This document shows positions 9,626 to 18,083 of a stretch of 64,000 nucleotides of DNA, in pieces. A program made the position numbers and the translations under genes. Each line of letters opens with the position of its first letter. Position 1 is the stretch's first letter. Source of the stretch: JAJTFW01 sp903922455 (lineage in GTDB: Bacteria; Bacteroidota; Bacteroidia; AKYH767-A; OLB10). The DNA lies in assembly GCA_943329665.2 (NCBI GenBank), contig CALQEU020000009.1:33734-97733 (forward strand), written 5' to 3'. The notes below the pieces were generated by a model. The model saw only the letters and a program-made list of their open reading frames with translations. It ran no database searches and had not been told where the DNA came from.

Positions 9626-9795
9626 TTCCAGCCTCTCCCCAACCCCTCTCCAGAGGAGAGGGGCAACGTTTAAATTAATTTATTAATACGCGAATAATGT
9701 GAAAGAATCAAAATAGAATCTAAAATTATTAATCGCATATAATTTTATTTAGGAGAACCCCTCTCCTCTGGAGAGGGGTTGGGGAGAGGCTGGAA
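9626..9795. repeat. perfect 38-bp inverted repeat
   Basis: The arms 9626-9663 and 9758-9795 are exact reverse complements, separated by 94 nt of AT-rich DNA. Each arm also contains a shorter imperfect palindrome (CCCCTCTCC...GGAGAGGGG). It sits between the inverted repeat at 9309-9589 and the LytTR gene, whose stop codon is at 9863. Together the two elements fill most of the 587-bp gap between genes; I see nothing else there. Confidence 0.8.
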
Positions 9796-9862
9796 CATGA
9801 TGCAACGAAATTATGGTTCATTGCGAAATCACATTTCATCAAATAAATTAACGCAAAGCCAC

Positions 9863-10288
9863 CTACAATTCCCCGAGCCACTTCTTAAAATCCGCGGCTT
9901 TCTCTCTACTCAAAAACACTTCATCGCCGTGGTTGGGTTTCATGTTGATTTTAAGCTTTCCATTAAAATGCGAATGAATTCCATCCAAGCACTTGGGTGT
10001 TACAATGTATTGACGATTTGCGCTCAAAAAAGTATTGGGATCCAACAATAATTCTAATTCATCCAACGAATGATCGACGATGTAACGTTGCTCGCCAAAC
10101 GTTTTGATGAAACTCACTTTATCTTCGGTATAGAAAAATGCAATTTCATGCATATCGATGGGAATTAATCGTTGTCCTTGTTTTACCAGGAAAGGTTGCT
10201 TGTATACTTGCTCTTTACCTCGAAGCGCAGTGACGATCATGTCTAAGTCTAACTTGGGTGATGTGATGGATGCCGAAATGCAATTCAC
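9863..10288 (-). CDS. stand-alone LytTR DNA-binding protein
   Basis: The 141-residue product is essentially one LytTR DNA-binding domain: FLVKQGQRLIPIDMHEIAFFYTEDK, a central HSLDELELLLDPNTFLSANRQYIV block and the C-terminal FLSREKAADFKKWL helix. The N-terminal 35 residues look like the linker that normally joins a receiver domain to LytTR, but no receiver is present and a stop codon lies just upstream in frame. The long start is GTG at 10288; an ATG at 10240 would remove most of the linker. It may be a free-standing regulator or the surviving 3' part of a broken response regulator gene. No adjacent sensor kinase is present. Confidence 0.75.
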   Translation of the reverse strand: MNCISASITSPKLDLDMIVTALRGKEQVYKQPFLVKQGQRLIPIDMHEIAFFYTEDKVSFIKTFGEQRYIVDHSLDELELLLDPNTFLSANRQYIVTPKCLDGIHSHFNGKLKINMKPNHGDEVFLSREKAADFKKWLGEL

Positions 10289-10443
10289 CGGAGCTGAAAC
10301 CTATAAAACACGACCTGAACATTTCATTTACACGATTAATTAACTGATTCACAACCTTTCTTTTCATTCATAAACCCATCTACCCTCAACTAAAAGCAAC
10401 CCAATATCCCTATTTTTCATGAAATTAGATAGATGGAATAAAC

Positions 10444-10451
10444 TATTTTTG
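10444..10451 (+). promoter_or_regulatory. candidate -7 element of the paaZ-like gene
   Basis: TATTTTTG matches the TAnnTTTG consensus exactly and lies 19 nt before the ATG at 10471. No good TTG is present at the expected upstream distance, so only the -7 part is supported. Confidence 0.35.
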
Positions 10452-10470
10452 TAGCGATTAAAAATTAGAG

Positions 10471-12519
10471 ATGAAACAACTTCAGAATTATTATTGCGGA
10501 AAATGGGTAGCTGGCACCGAGAACGGACAAGTTTTATACAATGCCATTAACGGGTCTGAAATCGCAACAGCAAGTAGCAAAGGTCTCGACTTTGGAATGA
10601 TGCTCGATTATGGCAGAACTACAGGCGGTAAAGCACTAAGAAAAATGACTTTTCACGAACGCGGACGCATGTTGAAGGCTTTGGCTTTGTATCTCATGGA
10701 GAAGAAAGAAGAATTTTATAAAATTTCATGGGCAACAGGTGCCACACGCGTCGATTCGTGGATCGATATTGAAGGCGGCATCGGAAATTTATTTGCCAAT
10801 AGTAGTTTGCGTCGACAATTTCCTAATGAAACATTTTGCCTCGAAGGCGATCCTGTAAGCTTAGGAAAAAACGGAACTTTCATGGGACATCATATCTGTG
10901 TACCCAAAGAAGGTGTTGCCATTCATATCAACGCATTTAATTTTCCAGTATGGGGAATGTTAGAAAAAATTGCAGTGAATCTCATGGCGGGTGTTCCTGC
11001 TGTGGTGAAGCCAGCCACCGTAACTTGTTTCCTAACGGAGGCGGTAGTACGCGAAATTGTTGCTTCTAAAATTTTACCAGAAGGAAGTTTGCAATTAATT
11101 TGCGGCTCGGCGAATGGAATTTTGGACCATGTTATTTCACAAGACGTGGTGACCTTCACAGGATCTGCGAGTACTGGAAAAATGTTGAAAGCGCATCCAC
11201 GTATCATCAATGAATCCGTTCCCTTTAACTTGGAAGCTGATTCTTTAAACTGCATGGTATTGGGAACAGATGTCACTCCTGACATGCCCGAGTTTGAAAT
11301 TTTCATCAAAGAAGTACAAAGAGAAATTACGGTGAAGGCTGGACAAAAATGTACTGCCGTGCGACGCATCATGGTTCCAGAAAACAGAATTGAAGATGTG
11401 CAAATCGCATTGGGAAAACGATTGGCGAGTACTATCATGGGTGATCCTAATGTTGAGGGTGTTCGCATGGGACCTTTAGCTTCCAAAGATCAAGTGAATG
11501 AAGTGCGAGAAAAAGTAGAACAACTTTCCCAACAACAAGAAATTGTGTTTGGATCACTCGATAAATTTGATGTGAAAGGTCAAGACACCGAGCGTGGTGC
11601 TTTCTTTTCACCCATTTTAATGTTGAACAAAGATCCTTTTAAATACACCGATTGTCACTCGGTAGAAGCCTTTGGACCCGTATCCACACTCATGCCTTAC
11701 AAAACCACCGAAGATGCCATAGAGCTCGCTAAAATGGGTTTAGGTTCGTTGGTGAGCAGCATCATTACTGCGGATTCAAAAGTTGCACGCGAATATGTAT
11801 TGGGCGCTGCGAGTATGCACGGAAGAATTTTAGTATTGAACAACGAATGCGCTAAAGAAAGTACAGGTCATGGATCGCCGATGCCGATGTTGACGCATGG
11901 AGGTCCTGGAAGAGCAGGAGGAGGCGAGGAGATGGGTGGAAAGCGCGGAATTTTCCATTATCTGCAACGTGTAGCGCTGCAAGGATCACCTACGATGGTC
12001 TCTGCCATTACGGGCGTTTATCAGAATGGAGCAAAACAAATTGAAAAAGATATTCACCCCTTCAAAAAACATTTCGAAGAGTTAGAAATTGGCGAAACCT
12101 TAATTACGGCTAAGCATAGTGTTAGTGAAGCGGATATTGTAAACTTTGCGAATGTAAGCGGCGATAACTTCTACGCGCATATGGATTCCACCAGTTTAGA
12201 AGGAACCATCTTCACCCAACGTGTGGCGCATGGCTATTTTGTATTGAGCAAAGCAGCCGGATTATTTGTCGACGCGAAAAAAGGTCCTGTGATGTTGAAC
12301 TACGGATTAGAAGAATGCCGTTTCACCAAACCCGTTTATCCGGGTATGACGATCGGTGTTCGCTTAACTGTAAAAGAAAAAGTGGATACTGAAAAGAAAA
12401 CGCCAGAAGATATTGCGAAAGGAATAGTGAAGTGGTTGGTGGATGTTTATGATGAGACGGGGGAGACGGTGGCGATTGCAACCATATTGACTATGGTTAA
12501 GAAAAAAATTCAATCCTGA
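10471..12519 (+). CDS. paaZ: bifunctional aldehyde dehydrogenase / enoyl-CoA hydratase, PaaZ type
   Basis: This 682-residue protein fuses an aldehyde dehydrogenase (about residues 1-520) to a MaoC-like hot-dog hydratase (about 540-680), the architecture of PaaZ. In phenylacetate degradation PaaZ hydrolyses the oxepin-CoA ring and oxidises the resulting semialdehyde. Visible motifs are the cofactor-binding stretch FTGSASTGKML, the catalytic cysteine in VKAGQKCTAVRR, and the MaoC signature ITAKHSVSEADIVNFANVSGDNFYAHMD. No paaABCDE epoxidase genes are in the window. The function may therefore be completed by genes elsewhere, or the protein may act on other CoA esters. An enoyl-CoA hydratase gene follows on the same strand after 145 nt. 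Confidence 0.85.
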   Translation: MKQLQNYYCGKWVAGTENGQVLYNAINGSEIATASSKGLDFGMMLDYGRTTGGKALRKMTFHERGRMLKALALYLMEKKEEFYKISWATGATRVDSWIDIEGGIGNLFANSSLRRQFPNETFCLEGDPVSLGKNGTFMGHHICVPKEGVAIHINAFNFPVWGMLEKIAVNLMAGVPAVVKPATVTCFLTEAVVREIVASKILPEGSLQLICGSANGILDHVISQDVVTFTGSASTGKMLKAHPRIINESVPFNLEADSLNCMVLGTDVTPDMPEFEIFIKEVQREITVKAGQKCTAVRRIMVPENRIEDVQIALGKRLASTIMGDPNVEGVRMGPLASKDQVNEVREKVEQLSQQQEIVFGSLDKFDVKGQDTERGAFFSPILMLNKDPFKYTDCHSVEAFGPVSTLMPYKTTEDAIELAKMGLGSLVSSIITADSKVAREYVLGAASMHGRILVLNNECAKESTGHGSPMPMLTHGGPGRAGGGEEMGGKRGIFHYLQRVALQGSPTMVSAITGVYQNGAKQIEKDIHPFKKHFEELEIGETLITAKHSVSEADIVNFANVSGDNFYAHMDSTSLEGTIFTQRVAHGYFVLSKAAGLFVDAKKGPVMLNYGLEECRFTKPVYPGMTIGVRLTVKEKVDTEKKTPEDIAKGIVKWLVDVYDETGETVAIATILTMVKKKIQS

Positions 12520-12556
12520 TAAATATTACGGTGCGAATTGAAAATTCAGAATGCAG

Positions 12557-12623
12557 TCCCGATAGCTATCGGGATCAGAATTCAGAATTAAAATCGCAAG
12601 CGCAGTCCCGATAGCTATCGGGA
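12557..12623. repeat. two copies of an 18-bp perfect palindrome TCCCGATAGCTATCGGGA
   Basis: Identical palindromes at 12557-12574 and 12606-12623 lie in the spacer between the paaZ-like and enoyl-CoA hydratase genes, 49 bp apart and each preceded by CAG. A third copy follows the hydratase gene at 13445-13462. They could fold as RNA hairpins but lack a T-run, so I do not call them terminators. Confidence 0.85.
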
Positions 12624-12664
12624 TGAGAATTTAAAATAACACAACAAACAGTACAATTATATTT

Positions 12665-13429
12665 ATGTCGACAGGAAAAATAAATACAGCAACCAGCAAT
12701 GGAATTTGCACCATCACCTTTTCGCATCCACAAAGCAATTCCTTGCCTGGAACTTTATTGCGCGAATTGGCATCAGCGATCGAAAAGGCCGGAAAAGACG
12801 ATGCAGCGAAAGTTATCGTTTTAAAAAGTGAAGGTGACAAAGCTTTTTGTGCGGGTGCTTCCTTCGACGAATTAATTTCCATCAACGATTTAGAAACGGG
12901 CACTTTTTTCTTTGGCGGGTTTGCTGCGGTGATCAATGCGATTCGCAAAGCGCCCAAGTTTGTGATTGCTCGAGTGCAAGGCAAGGCAGTAGGAGGAGGC
13001 GTAGGACTCGCTAGCGCTGCTGATTACACCATAGCGCACACCAACGCAGCCATCAAGCTCAGCGAACTCGCAGTAGGCATTGGTCCGTTTGTAGTAGGTC
13101 CGGCAGTTGAGAGGAAGATGGGCACTTCCGCATTCACTCAACTCAGCATCGACGCCACCGCTTGGAAAGACGCAAGTTGGGCAAGAGAAAAAGGATTATA
13201 CACCGACATTTTCGAAACGTTTGAAGAGTTAGATCAAGCTGTAGATAAATTAGCCACCACACTTGCAGCTAGCAATCCAGAAGCGATGATGCTATTGAAA
13301 AAAGCATTTTGGGTGGGGACTGAACATTGGGATGTTTTATTAGCAGAGCGTGCGGGGATGAGTGGGAGGTTGGTGCTTTCAGATTTTACACGTGAGGCGA
13401 TTGAAGGTTTCAAAAAAGGAGCTCGGTAG
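12665..13429 (+). CDS. enoyl-CoA hydratase/isomerase family protein
   Basis: This 254-residue crotonase-fold protein carries the oxyanion-hole segments KAFCAGASFDEL (about residues 59-70) and QGKAVGGGVGLASAADY (about 104-120). The LSELAVGIGPFVVGP segment lies where catalytic glutamates occur in hydratases. It is the expected partner of the paaZ-like gene upstream, and could be a PaaF/PaaG-type hydratase or isomerase. A methylglutaconyl-CoA hydratase role is an alternative, because an HMG-CoA lyase gene lies 1.4 kb downstream. The sequence does not decide between them. Confidence 0.8.
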   Translation: MSTGKINTATSNGICTITFSHPQSNSLPGTLLRELASAIEKAGKDDAAKVIVLKSEGDKAFCAGASFDELISINDLETGTFFFGGFAAVINAIRKAPKFVIARVQGKAVGGGVGLASAADYTIAHTNAAIKLSELAVGIGPFVVGPAVERKMGTSAFTQLSIDATAWKDASWAREKGLYTDIFETFEELDQAVDKLATTLAASNPEAMMLLKKAFWVGTEHWDVLLAERAGMSGRLVLSDFTREAIEGFKKGAR

Positions 13430-13444
13430 CGAGGTGCAATTCAG

Positions 13445-13462
13445 TCCCGATAGCTATCGGGA
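13445..13462. repeat. third copy of the 18-bp palindrome
   Basis: This is TCCCGATAGCTATCGGGA again, 15 bp after the hydratase stop codon and again preceded by CAG. With the pair at 12557-12623 it brackets the hydratase gene. Confidence 0.85.
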
Positions 13463-14300
13463 TTAGATTTCTTAACTCGGCCATTATCATTTTCAGTAGG
13501 GAATAGAGTATTTTTCTTCAAATTTGGAGAATTGGGGAATTTTTTGATAGGAGCGGTACTGCGACTGCTGTGTAAACCTCAGGCTGCAATTAAAATTCAG
13601 GTCAAAGCAATTAATTTCGAGTTTTTACAATATATGAATTTGTCAAAAAAATTCGTATCGCGTTTAATCCAACCTTGAAAGGGTTAAATGATCACCCGAG
13701 AAGGATGCCGCATTTTTTTAGAACGATTGTGTCACCCCTTCGGGGTTTTTAGATAGTAGGCTGATTCAATTTTTAGAATAATGCCATCCCTTCGGGATTT
13801 TATTATTGTTAATTTAAAAATATTCATTTTAGAAACTACAACCTTTTAGTTGCAAAAGTAAACCCTGAAAGGGTGAAATGATTATAGAAATTAAAATATT
13901 CGAAAAAACAAAACCCTGAAAGGGTGACATGATCAGCCGAGAAAGAAGCAAGCTTATAAATGAGATTTTCAAGTTGTACAACTATCAAATTTACAAAACG
14001 AAGCGCTCTCCGCATAGAGCGTCCATGTTCGCGTACATCGAGGTAAAAGATGAGTTTTAATTGAAAATAATTATTATTTCATTAAAATCTTTGAGCTTAA
14101 AGATCCTTCAATGCTGCGAGGCAGAAGTAAGCAGACATGCCTCTCAAAATTGGTTTTAATTGGTATTTAATGCTTGATTTCACATATATATGATAATCAA
14201 TGTATTGAAATCACCTGCGGTTGTTGGTAAATCTATGAATGTATACCCTAAAATCCCTCTTCAATTTTTACTTTTGTACCAGTCAATAAAATCTGAAAAA
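13463..14300. repeat. gene-free spacer with dispersed ACCCTGAAAGGGT-type palindromes
   Basis: No credible gene is seen in this 840-bp stretch. It holds short GC-flanked palindromes in AT-rich DNA: ACCTTGAAAGGGT near 13672, CACCCCTTCGGGGTT near 13733, ATCCCTTCGGGAT near 13786, and ACCCTGAAAGGGT near 13862 and 13913. The copies near 13672 and 13913 share a longer flank (ATGATCA.CCGAGAA), so they are copies of one element. The remainder up to the DUF4920 gene is AT-rich and featureless. Confidence 0.65.
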
Positions 14301-14798
14301 ATGAAAAAATTAGTATTGTTTGGATCAATCATCATTGCCTTATCGTCTTGCGGGACAAAATCGAATGAAGAAAAAGCAAATCCAGAGATTGATTCTACTG
14401 TGATTGCTGCAAAATTTGGTACTGACATCGAAGAGGCTGGAGCTATTTCAATGGATTCTCTAGTGGCCATGGTTAATGCGGGATCAACAACCGTTGAGAA
14501 TGTTAAAGTAGAAGGGAAAATTAATGCTGCTTGTCAAACCAAAGGATGTTGGATGACTGTCGACAAAAGCGATGGGTCTACCATGCGTGTGAGTTTTAAG
14601 GATTATGGATTTTTTGTTCCGAAGGATTGCGCAGGAAAATCGGCAGTGATGATGGGTCGCGCTTTTGTAGATACTACATCGGTTGCAGATCTTCGTCACT
14701 TTGCTAAAGACGATGGTAAATCAAAAGAAGAAATTGAAAAAATTACTGAGCCTGAATACGCATTGTCGTTTGAGGCAGATGGTGTAATCATCAAGTAA
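14301..14798 (+). CDS. DUF4920 family lipoprotein
   Basis: The ATG at 14301 gives a 165-residue protein with a lipoprotein signal (MKKLVLFGSIIIALSSC). Longer in-frame starts upstream would bury this signal. The mature part matches DUF4920: a central VEGKINAACQTKGCWMTV block with two cysteines spaced C-x4-C, then VSFKDYGFFVPKD and GKSAVMMGRAF. It ends EYALSFEADGVIIK. The paired cysteines could bind metal or form a disulphide; the function of the family is unknown. A hairpin terminator follows directly. Confidence 0.8.
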   Translation: MKKLVLFGSIIIALSSCGTKSNEEKANPEIDSTVIAAKFGTDIEEAGAISMDSLVAMVNAGSTTVENVKVEGKINAACQTKGCWMTVDKSDGSTMRVSFKDYGFFVPKDCAGKSAVMMGRAFVDTTSVADLRHFAKDDGKSKEEIEKITEPEYALSFEADGVIIK

Positions 14799-14816
14799 TA
14801 AAAATTAAAATAATGG

Positions 14817-14840
14817 AACCCATCTCGAAGGAGATGGGTT
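14817..14840 (+). terminator. hairpin after the DUF4920 gene
   Basis: A 10-bp perfect stem AACCCATCTC / GAGATGGGTT has the 4-nt loop GAAG. It lies 18 nt after the stop codon and ends 12 nt before the next ATG. The following T-run is poor, so it may act as an attenuating hairpin. Confidence 0.6.
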
Positions 14841-14852
14841 TACTATTGAATA

Positions 14853-15725
14853 ATGGGAAACGAAAGAGTAGAATGGATTGAATGTCCGCGCGACGCCATG
14901 CAAGGCCTCTCGTGGTTTGTTCCTACAGCTCAAAAAATTGCATACATCAATACACTTTTAGGAGTGGGATACGATGTAATCGATTTCGGAAGTTTCGTTT
15001 CTCCTAAAGCGATTCCACAGTTGCGTGATACGGCCGAAGTATTAAGTCAATTGGAATTAAATGATCGTACTAAATTATTAGCCATTGTAGCCAATGTGAG
15101 AGGAGCAGAGGATGCTTGTGAGTTTGATGAGATTTCCTATCTCGGATTTCCATTTTCCATCTCCGAAACCTTCCAGCAAAGAAATACCAATAGCAGTATT
15201 AATGAATCTTTGCAATCGGTAGAGATGATCCAAAATTTATGCTTGAGGCATCACAAAGAATTGGTGGTGTACATGAGCATGGCCTTTGGAAATCCTTACG
15301 GAGATGCATGGAATGAAGACATTGCCGTGAAGTGGACCAAGCAAATCGCATCGTTAGGTGTAAAAACAATTGCAATGTCGGATACGGTCGGACTTGCTCA
15401 ACCTGCTGATGTGAAAAAAATATTTGATGCTATAATCCCATCATTACCCCAAGTAAAAATTGGCGCTCATCTGCATGCTAGTGCCGATAATTGGAAATCG
15501 AAGGTGACAGCTGCTTGGGATAGTGGTTGTCGACGTTTCGACTCTGCTATGAAGGGTTATGGTGGATGTCCCATGGCAGAAGATGTACTGGTCGGAAATC
15601 TTGCCTCTGAGAACCTCTATCAATTCCTAAATGACAGGAATGTGAAGAGTTCTATTGATTCTTCCCAATTCGCACACGCACTCATGATGGCTTCCGCTGT
15701 ATTTGAAGAGCCATTAGCAACATAA
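14853..15725 (+). CDS. hydroxymethylglutaryl-CoA lyase
   Basis: This 290-residue TIM-barrel enzyme of the HMGL-like family cleaves HMG-CoA into acetyl-CoA and acetoacetate, the last step of leucine breakdown. The N-terminal CPRDAMQG carries the Arg-Asp pair of the active site, GAHLHAS carries the metal-binding His-x-His, and GYGGCPMAED carries the catalytic cysteine. Length is normal. Together with a 3-hydroxybutyryl-CoA dehydrogenase and an enoyl-CoA hydratase in the window it points to catabolism of amino-acid or aromatic CoA esters. No other leucine-degradation gene is adjacent. Confidence 0.88.
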   Translation: MGNERVEWIECPRDAMQGLSWFVPTAQKIAYINTLLGVGYDVIDFGSFVSPKAIPQLRDTAEVLSQLELNDRTKLLAIVANVRGAEDACEFDEISYLGFPFSISETFQQRNTNSSINESLQSVEMIQNLCLRHHKELVVYMSMAFGNPYGDAWNEDIAVKWTKQIASLGVKTIAMSDTVGLAQPADVKKIFDAIIPSLPQVKIGAHLHASADNWKSKVTAAWDSGCRRFDSAMKGYGGCPMAEDVLVGNLASENLYQFLNDRNVKSSIDSSQFAHALMMASAVFEEPLAT

Positions 15726-15746
15726 ATTGTATACTTTCGTTTAAAC

Positions 15747-17837
15747 ATGATGAACATTTCCCAGCTAAAACAGAATACATTGAATAAATCCTTAACGTAT
15801 GTCCGCATTTGGACCATTGCCCTTATTGCCGTATTATTTGCTAGTAGCTCTTATGCTCAACCTCCTGGCTATCTTGAATTGCTCGGAAATGTGCAACAAG
15901 ATGGTAAAGGATTAGAAGGTGCTGAAATTAAAGTGATGAAAGGCTTGGAGACTGCTGACAACTTACTTAGTTCTGCAGGAGGTAAATTTATTTTTAACCT
16001 TGATCTTGGTCATTTGTACACCATCGTCTTTTCAAAGAATGGTACCATTACAAAGTCAGTTTTAGTGGATACGAAAGTTCCAGAAAGCTATGAAACACAA
16101 ATTTTCAGTTTTAAGTTTAAGATTGATTTGTTCAAAGCACCAGATGGTGTAGAACAACCTAAAGAAGCAGCACCTCCCGTAACGAAATTAGGATACAGCG
16201 ATGCGTATGAAGATTTCGATTACGATCCCGAATATTCGAAGTCGAGAAAAGTGGAGATGGATGTGGTGAAGCAGAAGATGGCTTCGGAAGTGGTGAAGCA
16301 GGAAGCACTACGTGCCAAAGCAGAAGAAAAAGCGCGTCAAGATTCACTCGCTCAAGCAAAGAAAGATGAACTCGCTGCTGATAAAGCACGTCGCGATTCG
16401 TTAGACAAAGTAAAAGAACAACAAAGAATTGAAGCAGCGAAGTTAGCCGCTATAGAGCAGGAGAAAAACGATTCTATTGCAAAGGAAAAAGCAAAACAAG
16501 AAGCGGCGACGGCTGCTCAATTGGCGAAAGAAAAAGCAAGTCAGGATAGTTTAGTCGCAGTTGAAAAAAGCCGACTCCAAGCCGAAGCAGCTGAGAAAGC
16601 TCGATTGCAAGCAGAGAAAGATTCATTAGCTCGCATAGAAGAAAAAGCAAAACAAGATTCTATTTTGTTAGCGAAAGAAAAAGAAAAACAAGAAGCCCTT
16701 GCTCGTAGTAAAGCAGAACAAGATTCCATCAATAAAGCGCGTGAAGAAGCAAAAATTGCCGACGCCGCTCGTAAAGTGCGGGAGAAAGAAGTTGCCGATT
16801 CTCTCAATGTAGAGAAAGAAAAAGCTAGAATTGCAGCTTTGGAATTAGCAGCCGCAGAAAAAGTGAAGCAAGATAGTTTAGCAAAAGTAGAAAAGGAACG
16901 TGCAGCGACTGAATTAGCGGAGAAAGCACGATTGAAAGCAGAACAAGATGCCTTAGCACAAGCTCAAGAAAAGCAAAAGCAAGAAGAGTTGAAAGCTAAA
17001 AAAGAACGCGAACGTGTAGAAGCAGAAGCCGCCGCAAAAGCCGAAAAAGACAGTTTAGCAAAAGCAGCAGAGCAAGCCCGACTCGCAGAAGTTGAACGTA
17101 AAGCTCAAGAAAAAGCTGCGGCTGATGCATTAGCGAAAGAACAAGAGAAAGCGAAAGCAGAAGAAGCAGCACGACTAGCAAAAGAGAAAGCAGAAAAAGC
17201 TGCAGAGTTAGCCGCAGCTGAAGCCGCTCGTCAAAAAGCAATTGCTGATGCACAAGATAAAGCGCGTCAAGAAGAGTTGGCTAAAGTCGCTCGCGAACGT
17301 GCGGTGCAAGATTCTTTAGCTCAAGTAAGATCGAAGTTCAAGCAAGATTCTATTGCTCAAGCGAAGGTGAAAGCTTATGAGTTAGAGATAGCGCGTCAAG
17401 AAAAAATTAAACTAGAGAAAGATTCTTTAGCACAAGCGCAAAAGGAGCAAGAAGCAGAATCACTGCGTTTGGCTGCTGAATTGAAAAAGAAGCAAGAGGA
17501 AGATGCAGCGAAGAAACGTAATGATGATATAGAAGCACAGAAAAAAGCGTTGGCAGCTGCTGGAAAAGCAGATCCGAAGAAAGGAGTAAAAGACATAAAA
17601 GAATACAAAATTGACTTTGACAAGGAATTTGTGGTGGAAGGAATTACTCAAGATACCATCGTAGAAGCGAATCGAACCGTGTTCCGCACCATAGTGAAAT
17701 CTAATGCTGAAAAAGCAACGTACTTAAAAGTGTTATATAGCTATGGAGGATCCTTCTATTTTAAGAATGAACAAAGCATGACAGAGAATACGTATTTTAT
17801 GCAGATTGATGAGCATAAGAAAGCGCTGGATAAGTAA
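15747..17837 (+). CDS. exported long coiled-coil (charged helix) protein
   Basis: This 696-residue protein has an N-terminal export signal (hydrophobic core IWTIALIAVLFASSSYA, likely cut before QPP). A small beta-rich domain follows (about residues 45-120) that resembles a carboxypeptidase-regulatory-like fold. About 430 residues of Ala/Lys/Glu/Gln-rich helix come next, with the recurring unit (K/Q)DSLA(K/Q)A. A C-terminal domain of about 90 residues begins at DIKEYKIDFDKEF. The helix has dense i/i+4 charge pairs, so it may be a coiled coil or a single stable helix spanning the periplasm. It resembles TolA in shape but lacks the N-terminal anchor arrangement of TolA. The function is unknown. 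Confidence 0.75.
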   Translation: MMNISQLKQNTLNKSLTYVRIWTIALIAVLFASSSYAQPPGYLELLGNVQQDGKGLEGAEIKVMKGLETADNLLSSAGGKFIFNLDLGHLYTIVFSKNGTITKSVLVDTKVPESYETQIFSFKFKIDLFKAPDGVEQPKEAAPPVTKLGYSDAYEDFDYDPEYSKSRKVEMDVVKQKMASEVVKQEALRAKAEEKARQDSLAQAKKDELAADKARRDSLDKVKEQQRIEAAKLAAIEQEKNDSIAKEKAKQEAATAAQLAKEKASQDSLVAVEKSRLQAEAAEKARLQAEKDSLARIEEKAKQDSILLAKEKEKQEALARSKAEQDSINKAREEAKIADAARKVREKEVADSLNVEKEKARIAALELAAAEKVKQDSLAKVEKERAATELAEKARLKAEQDALAQAQEKQKQEELKAKKERERVEAEAAAKAEKDSLAKAAEQARLAEVERKAQEKAAADALAKEQEKAKAEEAARLAKEKAEKAAELAAAEAARQKAIADAQDKARQEELAKVARERAVQDSLAQVRSKFKQDSIAQAKVKAYELEIARQEKIKLEKDSLAQAQKEQEAESLRLAAELKKKQEEDAAKKRNDDIEAQKKALAAAGKADPKKGVKDIKEYKIDFDKEFVVEGITQDTIVEANRTVFRTIVKSNAEKATYLKVLYSYGGSFYFKNEQSMTENTYFMQIDEHKKALDK

Positions 17838-17849
17838 TTCAGAATTCAG

Positions 17850-18017
17850 AATTAAGAATTCAGAATTGGTATTATTTTAATGAAATGAAATTCAAAATTC
17901 TGTAAATTACTTTTTCTGGATCTCGAAATATTATAATTCATTCAAATCAAAAATAAAATTACGATCCTTGAGTTACTTTCAATTTTGAAAATAAAAAATA
18001 ATTCTGAATTCTTAATT
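17850..18017. repeat. 18-bp inverted repeat flanking the spacer after the coiled-coil gene
   Basis: AATTAAGAATTCAGAATT (17850-17867) is the exact reverse complement of 18000-18017. The left arm is part of a short run of AATTCAGAATT units. AT-rich DNA lies between. It may mark the ends of a small degenerate element; no gene is present. Confidence 0.6.
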
Positions 18018-18083
18018 CTTAATTAAGTCTATCTGATAGTTGTAAATTGAATATTAGAATAAATACTATTAAAGAAAAAAAAC

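Noticed and set aside
10923..11486. 187-codon minus-strand frame inside the paaZ-like gene
   Set aside because: The plus-strand gene is a clear ALDH-MaoC fusion over the whole interval; the opposite frame has no motif.
13670..13945. Repeated ACCCTGAAAGGGT units as a possible CRISPR array
   Set aside because: Spacing is irregular, the repeats are short and divergent, and no cas gene is near.
16159..17651. Leu/Ser-rich open frames on the minus strand opposite the coiled-coil gene
   Set aside because: They mirror the low-complexity Ala/Lys/Glu codons of the plus-strand gene and lack any conserved motif.
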